A DNA stretch of 5,502 bases from Deltaproteobacteria bacterium (GCA_027297485.1 JAPUHZ010000403.1:1-5502); one strand, 5' to 3'. Numbered from the stretch's first letter, positions 1 to 5,502 are shown. The notes: generated by a model from the sequence alone, not told the origin. Numbers and translations are program-made.

Positions 1-618
1 CCGCACCATCTCCCGCACCATCTCTGCCTCTTCATATTCCTTTCCAGATATCAGCCTCTCCCAACCCGTCGAGTCAGAGAGTGCAATAGCAGTAATCCGG
101 TCCGACTCTCGTGCCGCGTTAGGAAATTCAAAACCGGGCTGACAGTAGGTTTCAATATCGATTTGCATTCGCTTTAGCTCGCCAAAGCTCATGCCCAAGA
201 AATGGGTCTTGCCGGAAGTGAGAAGGAACTGATGCACGGGATCGTTGATGTACAGATAGGGGGCAGCCGGGGCGGAAGGATTCCTGCCACTTTTTTTCTG
301 GAGGTAGGATTTCGCTTCCTCTAATTGCTTCAGATTTGGAAAGAAAGCCAGACGGTTAAACGCTCCACTTCCCATCAGAGGTTCGATCTCCACTTCTCCC
401 TTCCATCCCTTCAACCACTTCTCACCCTCTAGGAGAAGGAAAGGACGGAAAGGCACCGACTCTGACAGGGTAAGGGTCCCCTGGCGATAAAAAATCCTGA
501 TACTATCAAGGCCTTCCACCTCAAAGCCGATTAGGGCTGGGGTGGAGTCGTGGCCGAACAAGAGCTCGTTCTTATGGAAAGGGGGATGGCTCTGGTCATT
601 ATGCTCTTTCACTTTCAT
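1..618 (-). CDS. Family-B DNA polymerase-like protein, N-terminal part with 3'-5' exonuclease motif (partial)
   Basis: This open frame runs off the left edge, so only the first 206 residues are present. The product resembles the bacterial family-B (PolB-type) DNA polymerases, usually about 750-800 residues, which have an N-terminal domain, a DEDDy 3'-5' exonuclease domain and then the polymerase domain. Visible marks are an N-terminal LLFGHDSTPALIGFEV stretch (residues 19-34), FRPFLLLEG (58-66), DPVHQFLLTSGKTHFLGMSF (126-145), and the Exo I motif MQIDIET, with metal-binding Asp154 and Glu156, followed by PGFEFPNA and DRITAIALSD (173-182). Exo II, Exo III and any polymerase domain lie outside the window, so proofreading polymerase versus stand-alone exonuclease cannot be settled. 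The start is uncertain: ATG at 618 is chosen, an in-frame ATG at 627 and a GTG at 612 are alternatives, and none has a Shine-Dalgarno site. An in-frame TGA further upstream limits extension. The gene is divergent from the PAC2 gene. Family call firm, full function inferred. Confidence 0.82.
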   Translation of the reverse strand, partial: MKVKEHNDQSHPPFHKNELLFGHDSTPALIGFEVEGLDSIRIFYRQGTLTLSESVPFRPFLLLEGEKWLKGWKGEVEIEPLMGSGAFNRLAFFPNLKQLEEAKSYLQKKSGRNPSAPAAPYLYINDPVHQFLLTSGKTHFLGMSFGELKRMQIDIETYCQPGFEFPNAARESDRITAIALSDSTGWERLISGKEYEEAEMVREMVR

Positions 619-629
619 GAGCAGCATTG

Positions 630-659
630 ATAATATAGCAAACCAGACACCGAAGTCAT
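630..659 (-). promoter_or_regulatory. Possible sigma70-type promoter of the polymerase/exonuclease gene
   Basis: Read on the minus strand, ATGACT (654-659) matches four of six -35 bases. It is followed after 16 nt by TATATT (632-637), or after 18 nt by the overlapping TATTAT (630-635), each matching five of six -10 bases. Transcription would begin near 624-626, leaving only about 7 nt before ATG 618 and excluding ATG 627. That would fit the lack of a Shine-Dalgarno site (near-leaderless mRNA). The match is by eye only and the site is AT-rich, so this is tentative. Confidence 0.28.
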
Positions 660-763
660 AGTAGTGCTGAGCGACTTCTGTTTCTCACTGCCTTCCGTTT
701 GGCTTAAGGCGCGGATTTCGTGAGAGTGGAGGAAGTGGGCGCAAGTATGGTAGATAAAGACGG

Positions 764-1549
764 ATGAGTACTGATCCTATCAACTTTGAGAGTCGGCCAT
801 CACTGAAGCATCCTGTATTGATCCTTGCCTTTTCGGGCTGGAGTGACGCGGGTGCTTCAGCGACCACTGCAGTTCGTTACCTGACAGAACAGTTCATCGC
901 TACCAAATTTGCGAGCATCGATCCTGAGGATTTCTACGACTTTTCCATACAGCGTCCAGTGGTTCGTTTCACCGAGGGGATGCAAAGGGAAATCCATTGG
1001 CCATCCTATGATTTCTACTATGGCTCGGGGATTAGTGCGGAACGGGATTTTGTTTTCGGGATTGGGGCCGAGCCCCAACTGCGCTGGAGGGCCTTCTGTG
1101 AAACTATCCTCCGACTGGTGCGGGAATGCGGGATAGAGAGGATCGTCACCTTGGGCGCGTACCTCGATGAGGTCCTTTACACTCGTGCGGTTCCTCTGAC
1201 GGGCTTTGCAACGGACGACAAGCTGATGCGAGAGCTTGATATTCTCCCGTCCAGGTATCAAGGGCCCACGGGGATGGTAGGGGTTTTGAGCAATGCGTGC
1301 CGCAGAATAGGCATGCCGAACGTAAGCCTTTGGGCTGCCCTGCCTCATTATCTTTCTGCCTCGTCAAACCCAAGGGGGGCACTAGCCCTGGTGCTACGAC
1401 TCACTCAGTGGCTAGGTCTTCGAGTGGATATCGGTCCTTTGGAGCGGGCCGCTGCCGAGTTTCAGGATAAGATCAACGAAGTTGTCAACAATGATGCCAA
1501 CCTCTCGGCCTTTATCCGGGAACTCAAAAAGCGCGAGTTCGAACAGTGA
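764..1549 (+). CDS. PAC2 family protein
   Basis: The 261-residue product is a cytosolic PAC2-family protein, a family named after the eukaryotic proteasome assembly chaperone 2. Members are also widespread in bacteria, including many without proteasomes, where the role is unknown; some are labelled carboxylate-amine ligase by automated annotation. Visible family features, in order, are INFESRPSLKHPVLILAFSG (6-25), GWSDAG (25-30), an acidic DPEDFYDF block (53-60) followed by RP, the FGIGAEPQLRW block (98-108), GAYLDEV (131-137), the glycine-rich YQGPTGMVGVL (165-175) and PHYL (194-197). The C-terminus is a charged helical region. There is no signal peptide or membrane segment, and the length is normal for the family. 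ATG 764 is the first start after an in-frame TAA at 755-757. It has no good Shine-Dalgarno site; a GGAGG at 728-732 is too far upstream. The stop overlaps the next gene's start, so the two are very likely co-transcribed. Confidence 0.9.
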   Translation: MSTDPINFESRPSLKHPVLILAFSGWSDAGASATTAVRYLTEQFIATKFASIDPEDFYDFSIQRPVVRFTEGMQREIHWPSYDFYYGSGISAERDFVFGIGAEPQLRWRAFCETILRLVRECGIERIVTLGAYLDEVLYTRAVPLTGFATDDKLMRELDILPSRYQGPTGMVGVLSNACRRIGMPNVSLWAALPHYLSASSNPRGALALVLRLTQWLGLRVDIGPLERAAAEFQDKINEVVNNDANLSAFIRELKKREFEQ

Positions 1550-2256
1550 AACTCTCTGTTCTGGTCCCTGTCTTTAACGAGGTTAACACCATAGAGGAGG
1601 CCATCCGTCGGGTGCGGAGTATCCGGCTGCCCAAAGAGATCATCGTTATTGACGATGGCTCCACTGACGGGACTGCGGATCTCCTCAAACGTCTCGAGGC
1701 GGAGACGAAACCAGGGATTGATCTCCTCAACGAGCTCAAGGTGTGCTTCCAGCCAATCAACGAAGGGAAAGGGGCTGCCATAAAATCTGGCCTGCGTCAC
1801 GTCACCGGGGACGTCGTTATCATCCAGGACGCGGACCTGGAATATGATCCTCAGGACTATATGAGATTATTGGAGCCGATCCTGGCAGGGAGGGCGGACG
1901 TCGTCTACGGGACACGATTTTACGGCGGCGGAGCGCACCGAGTCCTTTTTTTCTGGCATTATGTGGGCAACCAGATTCTTACTTTTTTTTCTAACATGCT
2001 CACGAATCTCAACCTCTCTGACATGGAGGTCGGGTACAAGGTCTTTAGAACCGAGATCATAAAAAATATCGAGATCAAGTCAAAGCGATTCGGTTTTGAA
2101 CCGGAGATCACAGTGAAGGTGGCCAAAAGAAAGTGCCGTTTCTACGAAGTCCCCATCTCCTATTATGGTCGAACCTACGCGGAGGGAAAAAAGATCACCT
2201 GGAAGGATGGGATTGCCGCCTTCTACTTTTTATTTCGCTTCTGGCTGAAAGATTAG
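1546..2256 (+). CDS. GT2 family glycosyltransferase (dolichyl-phosphate mannose synthase-like)
   Basis: The 236-residue product is a GT-A fold, family 2 glycosyltransferase of the DPM/DPG-synthase-like branch. These enzymes usually transfer a sugar from a nucleotide donor to a polyprenyl phosphate or a glycan at the inner face of the membrane. Visible motifs are VPVFNE (7-12), IDDGSTDGT (35-43) for nucleotide binding, NEGKGAA (72-78), the metal-binding DADLEYDP (95-102, DxD at Asp95/Asp97), YGTRF (121-125), DMEVGYKVF (159-167) and RFGFEPEIT (181-189), a stretch typical of this branch. No clear transmembrane helix follows the catalytic domain, only a short hydrophobic FYFLFRFWL near the C-terminus, so it is the compact single-domain type. 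The start is GTG at 1546, sharing bases with the upstream TGA (GTGA), and the VPVFNE motif sits at the normal distance from it. No strong Shine-Dalgarno site is present, so translation is probably coupled to the PAC2 gene. Donor and acceptor are unknown. Confidence 0.92.
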   Translation: MKLSVLVPVFNEVNTIEEAIRRVRSIRLPKEIIVIDDGSTDGTADLLKRLEAETKPGIDLLNELKVCFQPINEGKGAAIKSGLRHVTGDVVIIQDADLEYDPQDYMRLLEPILAGRADVVYGTRFYGGGAHRVLFFWHYVGNQILTFFSNMLTNLNLSDMEVGYKVFRTEIIKNIEIKSKRFGFEPEITVKVAKRKCRFYEVPISYYGRTYAEGKKITWKDGIAAFYFLFRFWLKD

Positions 2257-2348
2257 GTGAGCTTTTTGGCAAGGCTGGGTGCTAAGATGGTCCCGGAGCG
2301 TTTGAATGATAAAGGACTAGGGTACGCTTCGGCCAAGGAGAAAAACCT
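2257..2348 (+). promoter_or_regulatory. Intergenic gap with ribosome binding site of the aldolase gene
   Basis: This 92-nt gap separates the glycosyltransferase from the aldolase gene. AAGGAG at 2335-2340 lies 8 nt before ATG 2349 and is a strong Shine-Dalgarno site that fixes that start. I see no convincing -35/-10 pair and no GC-rich hairpin with a T-run, so whether the aldolase is read through from the upstream pair or has its own promoter is open. Confidence 0.6.
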
Positions 2349-3323
2349 ATGTTAACTGCAAACGAGGTTCAAGGGGTTCTGGCCATGATGCCGGCCTTTA
2401 CGACTGCCGATGGAGATTCCGTTCATCAGACGGACACCATAGACACGCAGGCGTTGAAAAGTGGCATCGATAGGATCATCCAGGACGGTATCGATGTGAT
2501 CGCCACGACCGGTAGCTTCGGGGAATTTCATACGCTTCTTTGGGAGGAGCAGCAGAAGCTCATTGAGGCCACGGTCAGCGCTGTGCGTAAGCGTGTACCG
2601 GTGTTTATTGGCTGCACGAGCCTCAACACCCGCGAGGCGATGATGAAGATGAGGTTTATCGCCGAGTCAGGGGCTGACGGTGTGCTGACCGGGGTTCCTT
2701 TCTATTTTCCTTCGACCGTGGACAATGCCGTGCAGTATTTCTTTGACATAGCAGAGGCCTTTCCAAAGCTGAACATCATGATTTATCATAACCCGCCGCT
2801 GCACCACATAGCGATTCCCGTAGAGGCCTTCCGCAAGCTGGTAACCAAGCCTAACATTGTGGCCATGAAGGACAGCCACCGGGATCCGATGGCCTTCATG
2901 AAGCTCCAGGATATTATCCAAGGAAAGATCAACGTCTTTGTTTTACAGACCCAGCTTTACCCTTACGCGATGCTAGGGGCGGCCGGCTGCTGGTCGATTC
3001 ATGCCTGGATGGGGCCTGGCCCTGTGATCCAGGCGCGCGACGCCTGTCGGGCTGGAGATTGGGAAAGGGCAAAGAAGATCTGCATGGGTATGGCTGAGGC
3101 GATGCGTGTGGGGGATGGGAGTTTCACCACCGATCTTTACTGGCGTGAAAGCTCCTGCAAGCTAGCCATCAACGAGTCGGGTTATTGTTATGCCGGACCC
3201 CTTAGGCCACCTTTTAGGATTGTCCCCGATGCGGTCAAGGAGAGGGCCAAGGAGATGGCAAAAAAGTGGGTTGCGCTCTGCCGGGCATACCCGAACGAGT
3301 CGCGTAAAGCTGTAAGGGCTTAG
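2349..3323 (+). CDS. DHDPS/NAL superfamily aldolase, hydratase-aldolase-like
   Basis: The 324-residue product is a class I (Schiff-base) aldolase of the dihydrodipicolinate synthase / N-acetylneuraminate lyase superfamily, a cytosolic TIM barrel. Visible features are TTGSFGEFHTLLWEE (53-67, the TTGE-type pyruvate-binding loop), NTREAM (93-98), GVPFYFP (115-121), IYHNPP (145-150) with catalytic Tyr146, VAMKDS (171-176) with Schiff-base Lys174, and AGPLRPPFRIVP (282-293). The GS/TFGE...LWEE, NTRE and AGPxRPPF blocks are those of the trans-o-hydroxybenzylidenepyruvate hydratase-aldolase branch (NahE/PhdJ type), not of lysine-pathway DapA, and the length of about 325 also fits that branch. No ring-cleavage or dioxygenase gene is visible nearby, so a naphthalene-type role is not supported. 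Substrate-pocket positions appear changed (see findings). A pyruvate-forming or pyruvate-consuming aldolase is the safe call. The start has a strong Shine-Dalgarno site. The gene ends convergent with the SDR gene. Confidence 0.87.
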   Translation: MLTANEVQGVLAMMPAFTTADGDSVHQTDTIDTQALKSGIDRIIQDGIDVIATTGSFGEFHTLLWEEQQKLIEATVSAVRKRVPVFIGCTSLNTREAMMKMRFIAESGADGVLTGVPFYFPSTVDNAVQYFFDIAEAFPKLNIMIYHNPPLHHIAIPVEAFRKLVTKPNIVAMKDSHRDPMAFMKLQDIIQGKINVFVLQTQLYPYAMLGAAGCWSIHAWMGPGPVIQARDACRAGDWERAKKICMGMAEAMRVGDGSFTTDLYWRESSCKLAINESGYCYAGPLRPPFRIVPDAVKERAKEMAKKWVALCRAYPNESRKAVRA

Positions 3324-3364
3324 CGAGCCCACTTGATTACTGCCACAGGCGATCCGCCAGGCTG

Positions 3365-3388
3365 AAAGAAGATTAACCTTCTTTTTTT
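3365..3388. terminator. Weak terminator-like hairpin at the convergent gene junction
   Basis: AAAGAAG (3365-3371) pairs perfectly with CTTCTTT (3378-3384) around a 6-nt loop and is followed by four more T residues (3385-3388) on the plus strand. It lies 41 nt after the aldolase stop and spans the SDR stop codon, so it would end plus-strand transcription inside the tail of the SDR gene. The stem has only two G-C pairs, so it is a poor intrinsic terminator. The location between two convergent genes is the main support. Confidence 0.33.
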
Positions 3389-4314
3389 AGCTCCTCCATA
3401 TAATCTCGCAGGGCCTCTTTCATAGGAAACTGCGGGCTGTATCCCAGTTCGGCCTTGGAGCGACTGAGATCGAGGGGAAACCCTCTAGCTTTATCCTCGC
3501 TACCGGCCTCAACTACTTTGACCTGGACCTTGGGAGCTAATGCGCGCACGGCCTGGGCAAGGTCCTCAGCTCTGGTTACCACGCCGCTCCCGGCATTATA
3601 GATCCTCTGCTTGGGATCTTTAGCGGTACAGGCCAGATCGATAGCCAGGGCGGCATCTTTGGCATAGACATACTCGTTAGTGAAGTATCTCTTTGCGTCA
3701 ATGGTAAAAGGTTCACCCTTGATCACGTTCAACACCAAATCACGCATGATCATCCCGACCGATGATCCCCCTAAGAAATGACCCCGGCCAAAAACTCCGG
3801 ACGGGCGGATAATAATTATATCGAGATTATAAGATGCAGCGTAGGCATGAACCAAATGTTCTGAACAGACCTTCGTAACAGTGTAGAAGTTGTGGCCACC
3901 TATAGGGAAGTCTTCACGGATAGGACCCTCTTTGATCTTGGACCGGTCGTAGGCGCCAAAGGTGCTGACGTAAACTACTCTCCTCAAGCCTTGGAGCCTT
4001 GCTGTCTCCAAAACATTAATAGTTCCCAGAATGTTATTGGTCGTGCCCGTATAGGAGTTTTCCGCTACTCTTTTCCCGATCAGGCCAGCGGTGTGGACCA
4101 CCGTGTCCACGCTGAATTTTTTGAGCGCGTTAATCAAAGCCGGTAAGTCCCGTATATCTGCGGCTACGATCTCTACTCCGTTATTGCCAACGATTTTCTG
4201 GATATATTCCCGATTGGGAGACAAATCATAGAGAACAACCTTCTGGCCGGCTTCGACCATCCGCCTTGCGAAGTGGCATCCTATAAGTCCGGCTCCAGTA
4301 ACTAAAACCGTCAT
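3373..4314 (-). CDS. NAD-dependent epimerase/dehydratase (extended SDR)
   Basis: The 313-residue product is an extended short-chain dehydrogenase/reductase of the nucleotide-sugar epimerase/dehydratase type, cytosolic and NAD(P)-binding. Visible features are the Rossmann motif GAGLIG (7-12, GxGxxG), Asp30 at the end of the second strand (typical of NAD preference), AADIRD (51-56), TAGLIG (75-80), VSTFGAY (116-122) carrying the catalytic Ser, the YxxxK pair Tyr144/Lys148 in YTVTK, RPSGVFGRG (170-178), and NEYVYAKDAALAI (213-225) in the C-terminal substrate domain. The frame is open back to an ATG at 4395, but ATG 4314 is the real start: it puts the Rossmann strand at residue 2 as in family members, has GGGAGGA 6 nt upstream, and a promoter lies within the would-be extension. 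Substrate is unknown; a UDP-sugar, sugar acid or similar hydroxy compound is possible. It is convergent with the aldolase and divergent from the binding-protein gene. Confidence 0.9.
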   Translation of the reverse strand: MTVLVTGAGLIGCHFARRMVEAGQKVVLYDLSPNREYIQKIVGNNGVEIVAADIRDLPALINALKKFSVDTVVHTAGLIGKRVAENSYTGTTNNILGTINVLETARLQGLRRVVYVSTFGAYDRSKIKEGPIREDFPIGGHNFYTVTKVCSEHLVHAYAASYNLDIIIIRPSGVFGRGHFLGGSSVGMIMRDLVLNVIKGEPFTIDAKRYFTNEYVYAKDAALAIDLACTAKDPKQRIYNAGSGVVTRAEDLAQAVRALAPKVQVKVVEAGSEDKARGFPLDLSRSKAELGYSPQFPMKEALRDYMEELKKEG

Positions 4315-4320
4315 AGTTGA

Positions 4321-4327
4321 TCCTCCC
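4321..4327 (-). promoter_or_regulatory. Ribosome binding site deciding the SDR start
   Basis: On the minus strand GGGAGGA ends 6 nt before ATG 4314, a near-ideal Shine-Dalgarno match and spacing. This selects the 313-residue product over the 340-residue frame starting at 4395. Confidence 0.8.
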
Positions 4328-4348
4328 ATCTTTAAATTGCCGGACCAG

Positions 4349-4376
4349 ATTAGGTCAGGGTGAAGGGTGCTGTCAA
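4349..4376 (-). promoter_or_regulatory. Sigma70-type promoter of the SDR gene
   Basis: On the minus strand a perfect TTGACA -35 box (4371-4376) is followed after 16 nt by CCTAAT (4349-4354), which matches four of six -10 bases; TAATCT at 18 nt spacing is a weaker alternative. Transcription would start near 4341, giving a leader of about 27 nt that contains the GGGAGGA ribosome binding site. The spacing of promoter, ribosome binding site and ATG 4314 is self-consistent. Confidence 0.58.
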
Positions 4377-4382
4377 TCACCC
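4358..4382. repeat. Inverted repeat over the SDR -35 box, possible operator
   Basis: GGGTGA (4358-4363) and TCACCC (4377-4382) form a perfect 6-bp inverted repeat with a 13-nt gap. A second, nested pair GGGTG (4365-4369) / CACCC (4378-4382) has an 8-nt gap. The repeat spans the whole -35 hexamer of the SDR promoter, where a bound repressor would block RNA polymerase. A related TTACCC follows at 4388-4393. No regulator gene is visible in the window, so an operator role is inference. Confidence 0.35.
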
Positions 4383-4505
4383 AAAAATTACCCAAACATT
4401 CTATTGCATTTCAGGCTTCCCAGAGATAGCTTTAGGCCGCAGTTGGAAGATCGACAAGAGGGGAAATCTGATACAAGTGAAGGCGGCTAAACATAACACG
4501 AGATG

Positions 4506-4512
4506 AAAGGAG
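4506..4512 (+). promoter_or_regulatory. Ribosome binding site of the substrate-binding protein gene
   Basis: AAAGGAG ends 7 nt before ATG 4520, a strong Shine-Dalgarno site that fixes the start of the solute-binding protein. No convincing plus-strand -35/-10 pair was found between 4383 and 4505; TTGGAA at 4443 has no good -10 at proper spacing. Confidence 0.75.
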
Positions 4513-4519
4513 AAAAGCC

Positions 4520-5502
4520 ATGCGAACGTTCAATCCTAGAGCCGTATCAGTGAGTTTAAGGGCCATGATGGTTGCAGTGATCGTGGCCGTGGCCATGGTC
4601 TTCTCGACCACATCTGTGACTGCGCAGAGGAGCAAAATCACCGTAGGCAGGACAACATCAGGAAGCGGATTTCATATTCCTTCCTATGTTGCCATGGACA
4701 AGGGCTTTTTCAAAAGGGAAGGGCTGGATGCCAAATATGTGGCCATGAGCGGTAAGGCCCTTCTCAATGCGGGAATTGCCAAACAGATAGACTTTGTCCC
4801 TATACCGGGCGGAGGATCAGTAGCCGCACTAAGGGGCGCTCCTATCATTTACCTTGTCGGTGAATCATTGATCTCTCAATGGACTATAACCACTCCAAAA
4901 AGCATCAAGACAGTTAAAGACTTAAAGGGCAAAACCTTAGGTCTGGGCCGACCTGGGAGTGCAGATTATGATGAGGCCGAAATCGTGCTAGCCGAACATT
5001 TTGGTTTGCAAGTAGGGAAGGACTATAAGGTCATTAGCTTTCGCGGTGAAGCTGAAAGGATTGCAGCCCTAATTAACGGGGATATTCAAGGTGGAGCACT
5101 TTCGTTTCCCCATGCGGCAAAGGCCAAGGTTGCCGGCTTCAAGGTACTCCTGAGGACAGGGCAGTATTTGCCTCGATTGGGCGGGAGCTTCTGGGTTCAT
5201 AAGGACTTCCTTAAAAACAATCGAGCGACATGTAAAAGGTTCATCAAGGCAATAGCGAAGGCCGAACAATACATGATAACGAACAAAGAAGGCACGGTCG
5301 ACGTTATTAAAAAGTATTTTGGGATGAAGGATAGGAGGGAAGCTGTGGGGGTTTATGAGGAAGTCTTTGACCAATATGGCCCGGACCTTCCCGAAGATCT
5401 TTTCAAGAAACTATTCCAATCGCGGGTCAAACGCATGATAAAAAGAGGCAATTGGCCTAAGGATAAACCACTACCGGACCTGGAGCAGTTTATTGCAAGA
5501 GA
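4520..5502 (+). CDS. ABC transporter substrate-binding protein, NMT1/SsuA-like (3' partial)
   Basis: This frame is open to the right edge (327 full codons, no stop), so the C-terminus is missing. It encodes an exported solute-binding protein of the NMT1/THI5-like, SsuA/TauA-type group, which delivers small organic solutes such as sulfonates, nitrate-like anions, pyrimidine precursors or aromatic acids to an ABC permease. Residues 1-35 form a signal peptide: Arg2, Arg8 and Arg14, then a hydrophobic core from about residue 16 to 28, then SVTA before a likely cut at Ala35/Gln36. The mature part starts with KITVGRTTSGSGFHIPSYVA and continues with AMDKGFFKREGLDAKYV (58-74), the mobile-loop hallmark of this group, then DLKGKTLGLGRPGS (134-147) and INGDIQGGALSFPHA (185-199). 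There is no lipobox cysteine. The permease and ATPase genes are expected downstream of the window, but this is not visible. It is divergent from the SDR gene. The ligand is unknown. Confidence 0.88.
   Translation, partial: MRTFNPRAVSVSLRAMMVAVIVAVAMVFSTTSVTAQRSKITVGRTTSGSGFHIPSYVAMDKGFFKREGLDAKYVAMSGKALLNAGIAKQIDFVPIPGGGSVAALRGAPIIYLVGESLISQWTITTPKSIKTVKDLKGKTLGLGRPGSADYDEAEIVLAEHFGLQVGKDYKVISFRGEAERIAALINGDIQGGALSFPHAAKAKVAGFKVLLRTGQYLPRLGGSFWVHKDFLKNNRATCKRFIKAIAKAEQYMITNKEGTVDVIKKYFGMKDRREAVGVYEEVFDQYGPDLPEDLFKKLFQSRVKRMIKRGNWPKDKPLPDLEQFIAR

Noticed and set aside
685..867. 60-residue minus-strand frame overlapping the PAC2 start
   Set aside because: Low-complexity, no ribosome binding site, no family resemblance, and it overlaps the clear N-terminus of PAC2.
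857..1348. 163-residue minus-strand open frame
   Set aside because: It lies wholly inside the PAC2 gene on the opposite strand, shows no family motif, and PAC2 motifs in the plus frame are clear.
1462..1800. Minus-strand frames of 112 and 85 residues across the PAC2/GT2 junction
   Set aside because: Antisense shadows of two well-supported genes, with no recognisable domain.
2667..2921. 84-residue minus-strand frame
   Set aside because: Antisense to the aldolase active-site region; no motif or ribosome binding site support.
3344..3357. GGCG-ATC-CGCC short hairpin between the convergent genes
   Set aside because: Only a 4-bp stem with a 3-nt loop, mismatches outward and no T-run, so not a credible terminator.
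3892..4146. 84-residue plus-strand frame
   Set aside because: Antisense to the SDR gene, over its Ser/Tyr catalytic region; composition is that of a shadow frame.
4432..4641. 69-residue minus-strand frame
   Set aside because: Overlaps the signal peptide coding region of the substrate-binding protein, whose start has a strong ribosome binding site.
5069..5374. 101-residue minus-strand frame
   Set aside because: Antisense to the substrate-binding protein; no recognisable features.
1..5502. Search for CRISPR arrays, tRNA/rRNA genes, insertion sequences, toxin-antitoxin pairs or phage genes
   Set aside because: No regularly spaced repeats, tRNA-like cloverleaf, transposase motif or terminal repeats were seen; all long coding stretches are explained by the six annotated genes.

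Overview
The window is an ordinary stretch of bacterial chromosome with mid-range GC. It is gene-dense, with short intergenic gaps and good Shine-Dalgarno sites on several genes. No mobile element, tRNA, rRNA or CRISPR array is visible. The mix of genes suggests an uncultivated environmental bacterium of the Desulfobacterota / NC10 / Tectomicrobia / Acidobacteria kind: a bacterial family-B polymerase-type exonuclease, a PAC2 protein, a DHDPS-family hydratase-aldolase, and an NMT1-like solute-binding protein. That placement is inference from the gene set and is weak.

Layout: (1) 1-618, minus strand: the N-terminal 206 residues of a family-B DNA polymerase-like protein with a 3'-5' exonuclease motif, cut by the left edge. 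(2) 619-763: a 145-nt divergent spacer. (3) 764-2256, plus strand: a two-gene unit, a PAC2-family protein followed by a GT2 glycosyltransferase, joined by a GTGA stop/start overlap. (4) 2349-3323, plus strand: a DHDPS/NAL-superfamily aldolase that most resembles the trans-o-hydroxybenzylidenepyruvate hydratase-aldolase branch. (5) 3373-4314, minus strand: an extended-SDR NAD-dependent epimerase/dehydratase, convergent with the aldolase, with a weak terminator-like hairpin at the junction. (6) 4315-4519: a 205-nt divergent control region with a good minus-strand promoter, an inverted repeat over its -35 box, and a strong ribosome binding site for each flanking gene. (7) 4520-5502, plus strand: a secreted ABC-transporter substrate-binding protein, cut by the right edge.

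Functionally the left half is housekeeping-like (DNA repair/replication, a PAC2 protein of unknown role, a polyprenyl-phosphate-sugar-type glycosyltransferase). The right half (aldolase, SDR, periplasmic binding protein) looks like part of an uptake-and-catabolism locus for a small organic acid or an aromatic-derived compound, but the substrate cannot be read from the sequence. I found no convincing novel multi-gene system. The most useful results are the two edge-truncated genes, a corrected start for the SDR backed by promoter and ribosome binding site, and apparent substitutions in the aldolase's substrate pocket.
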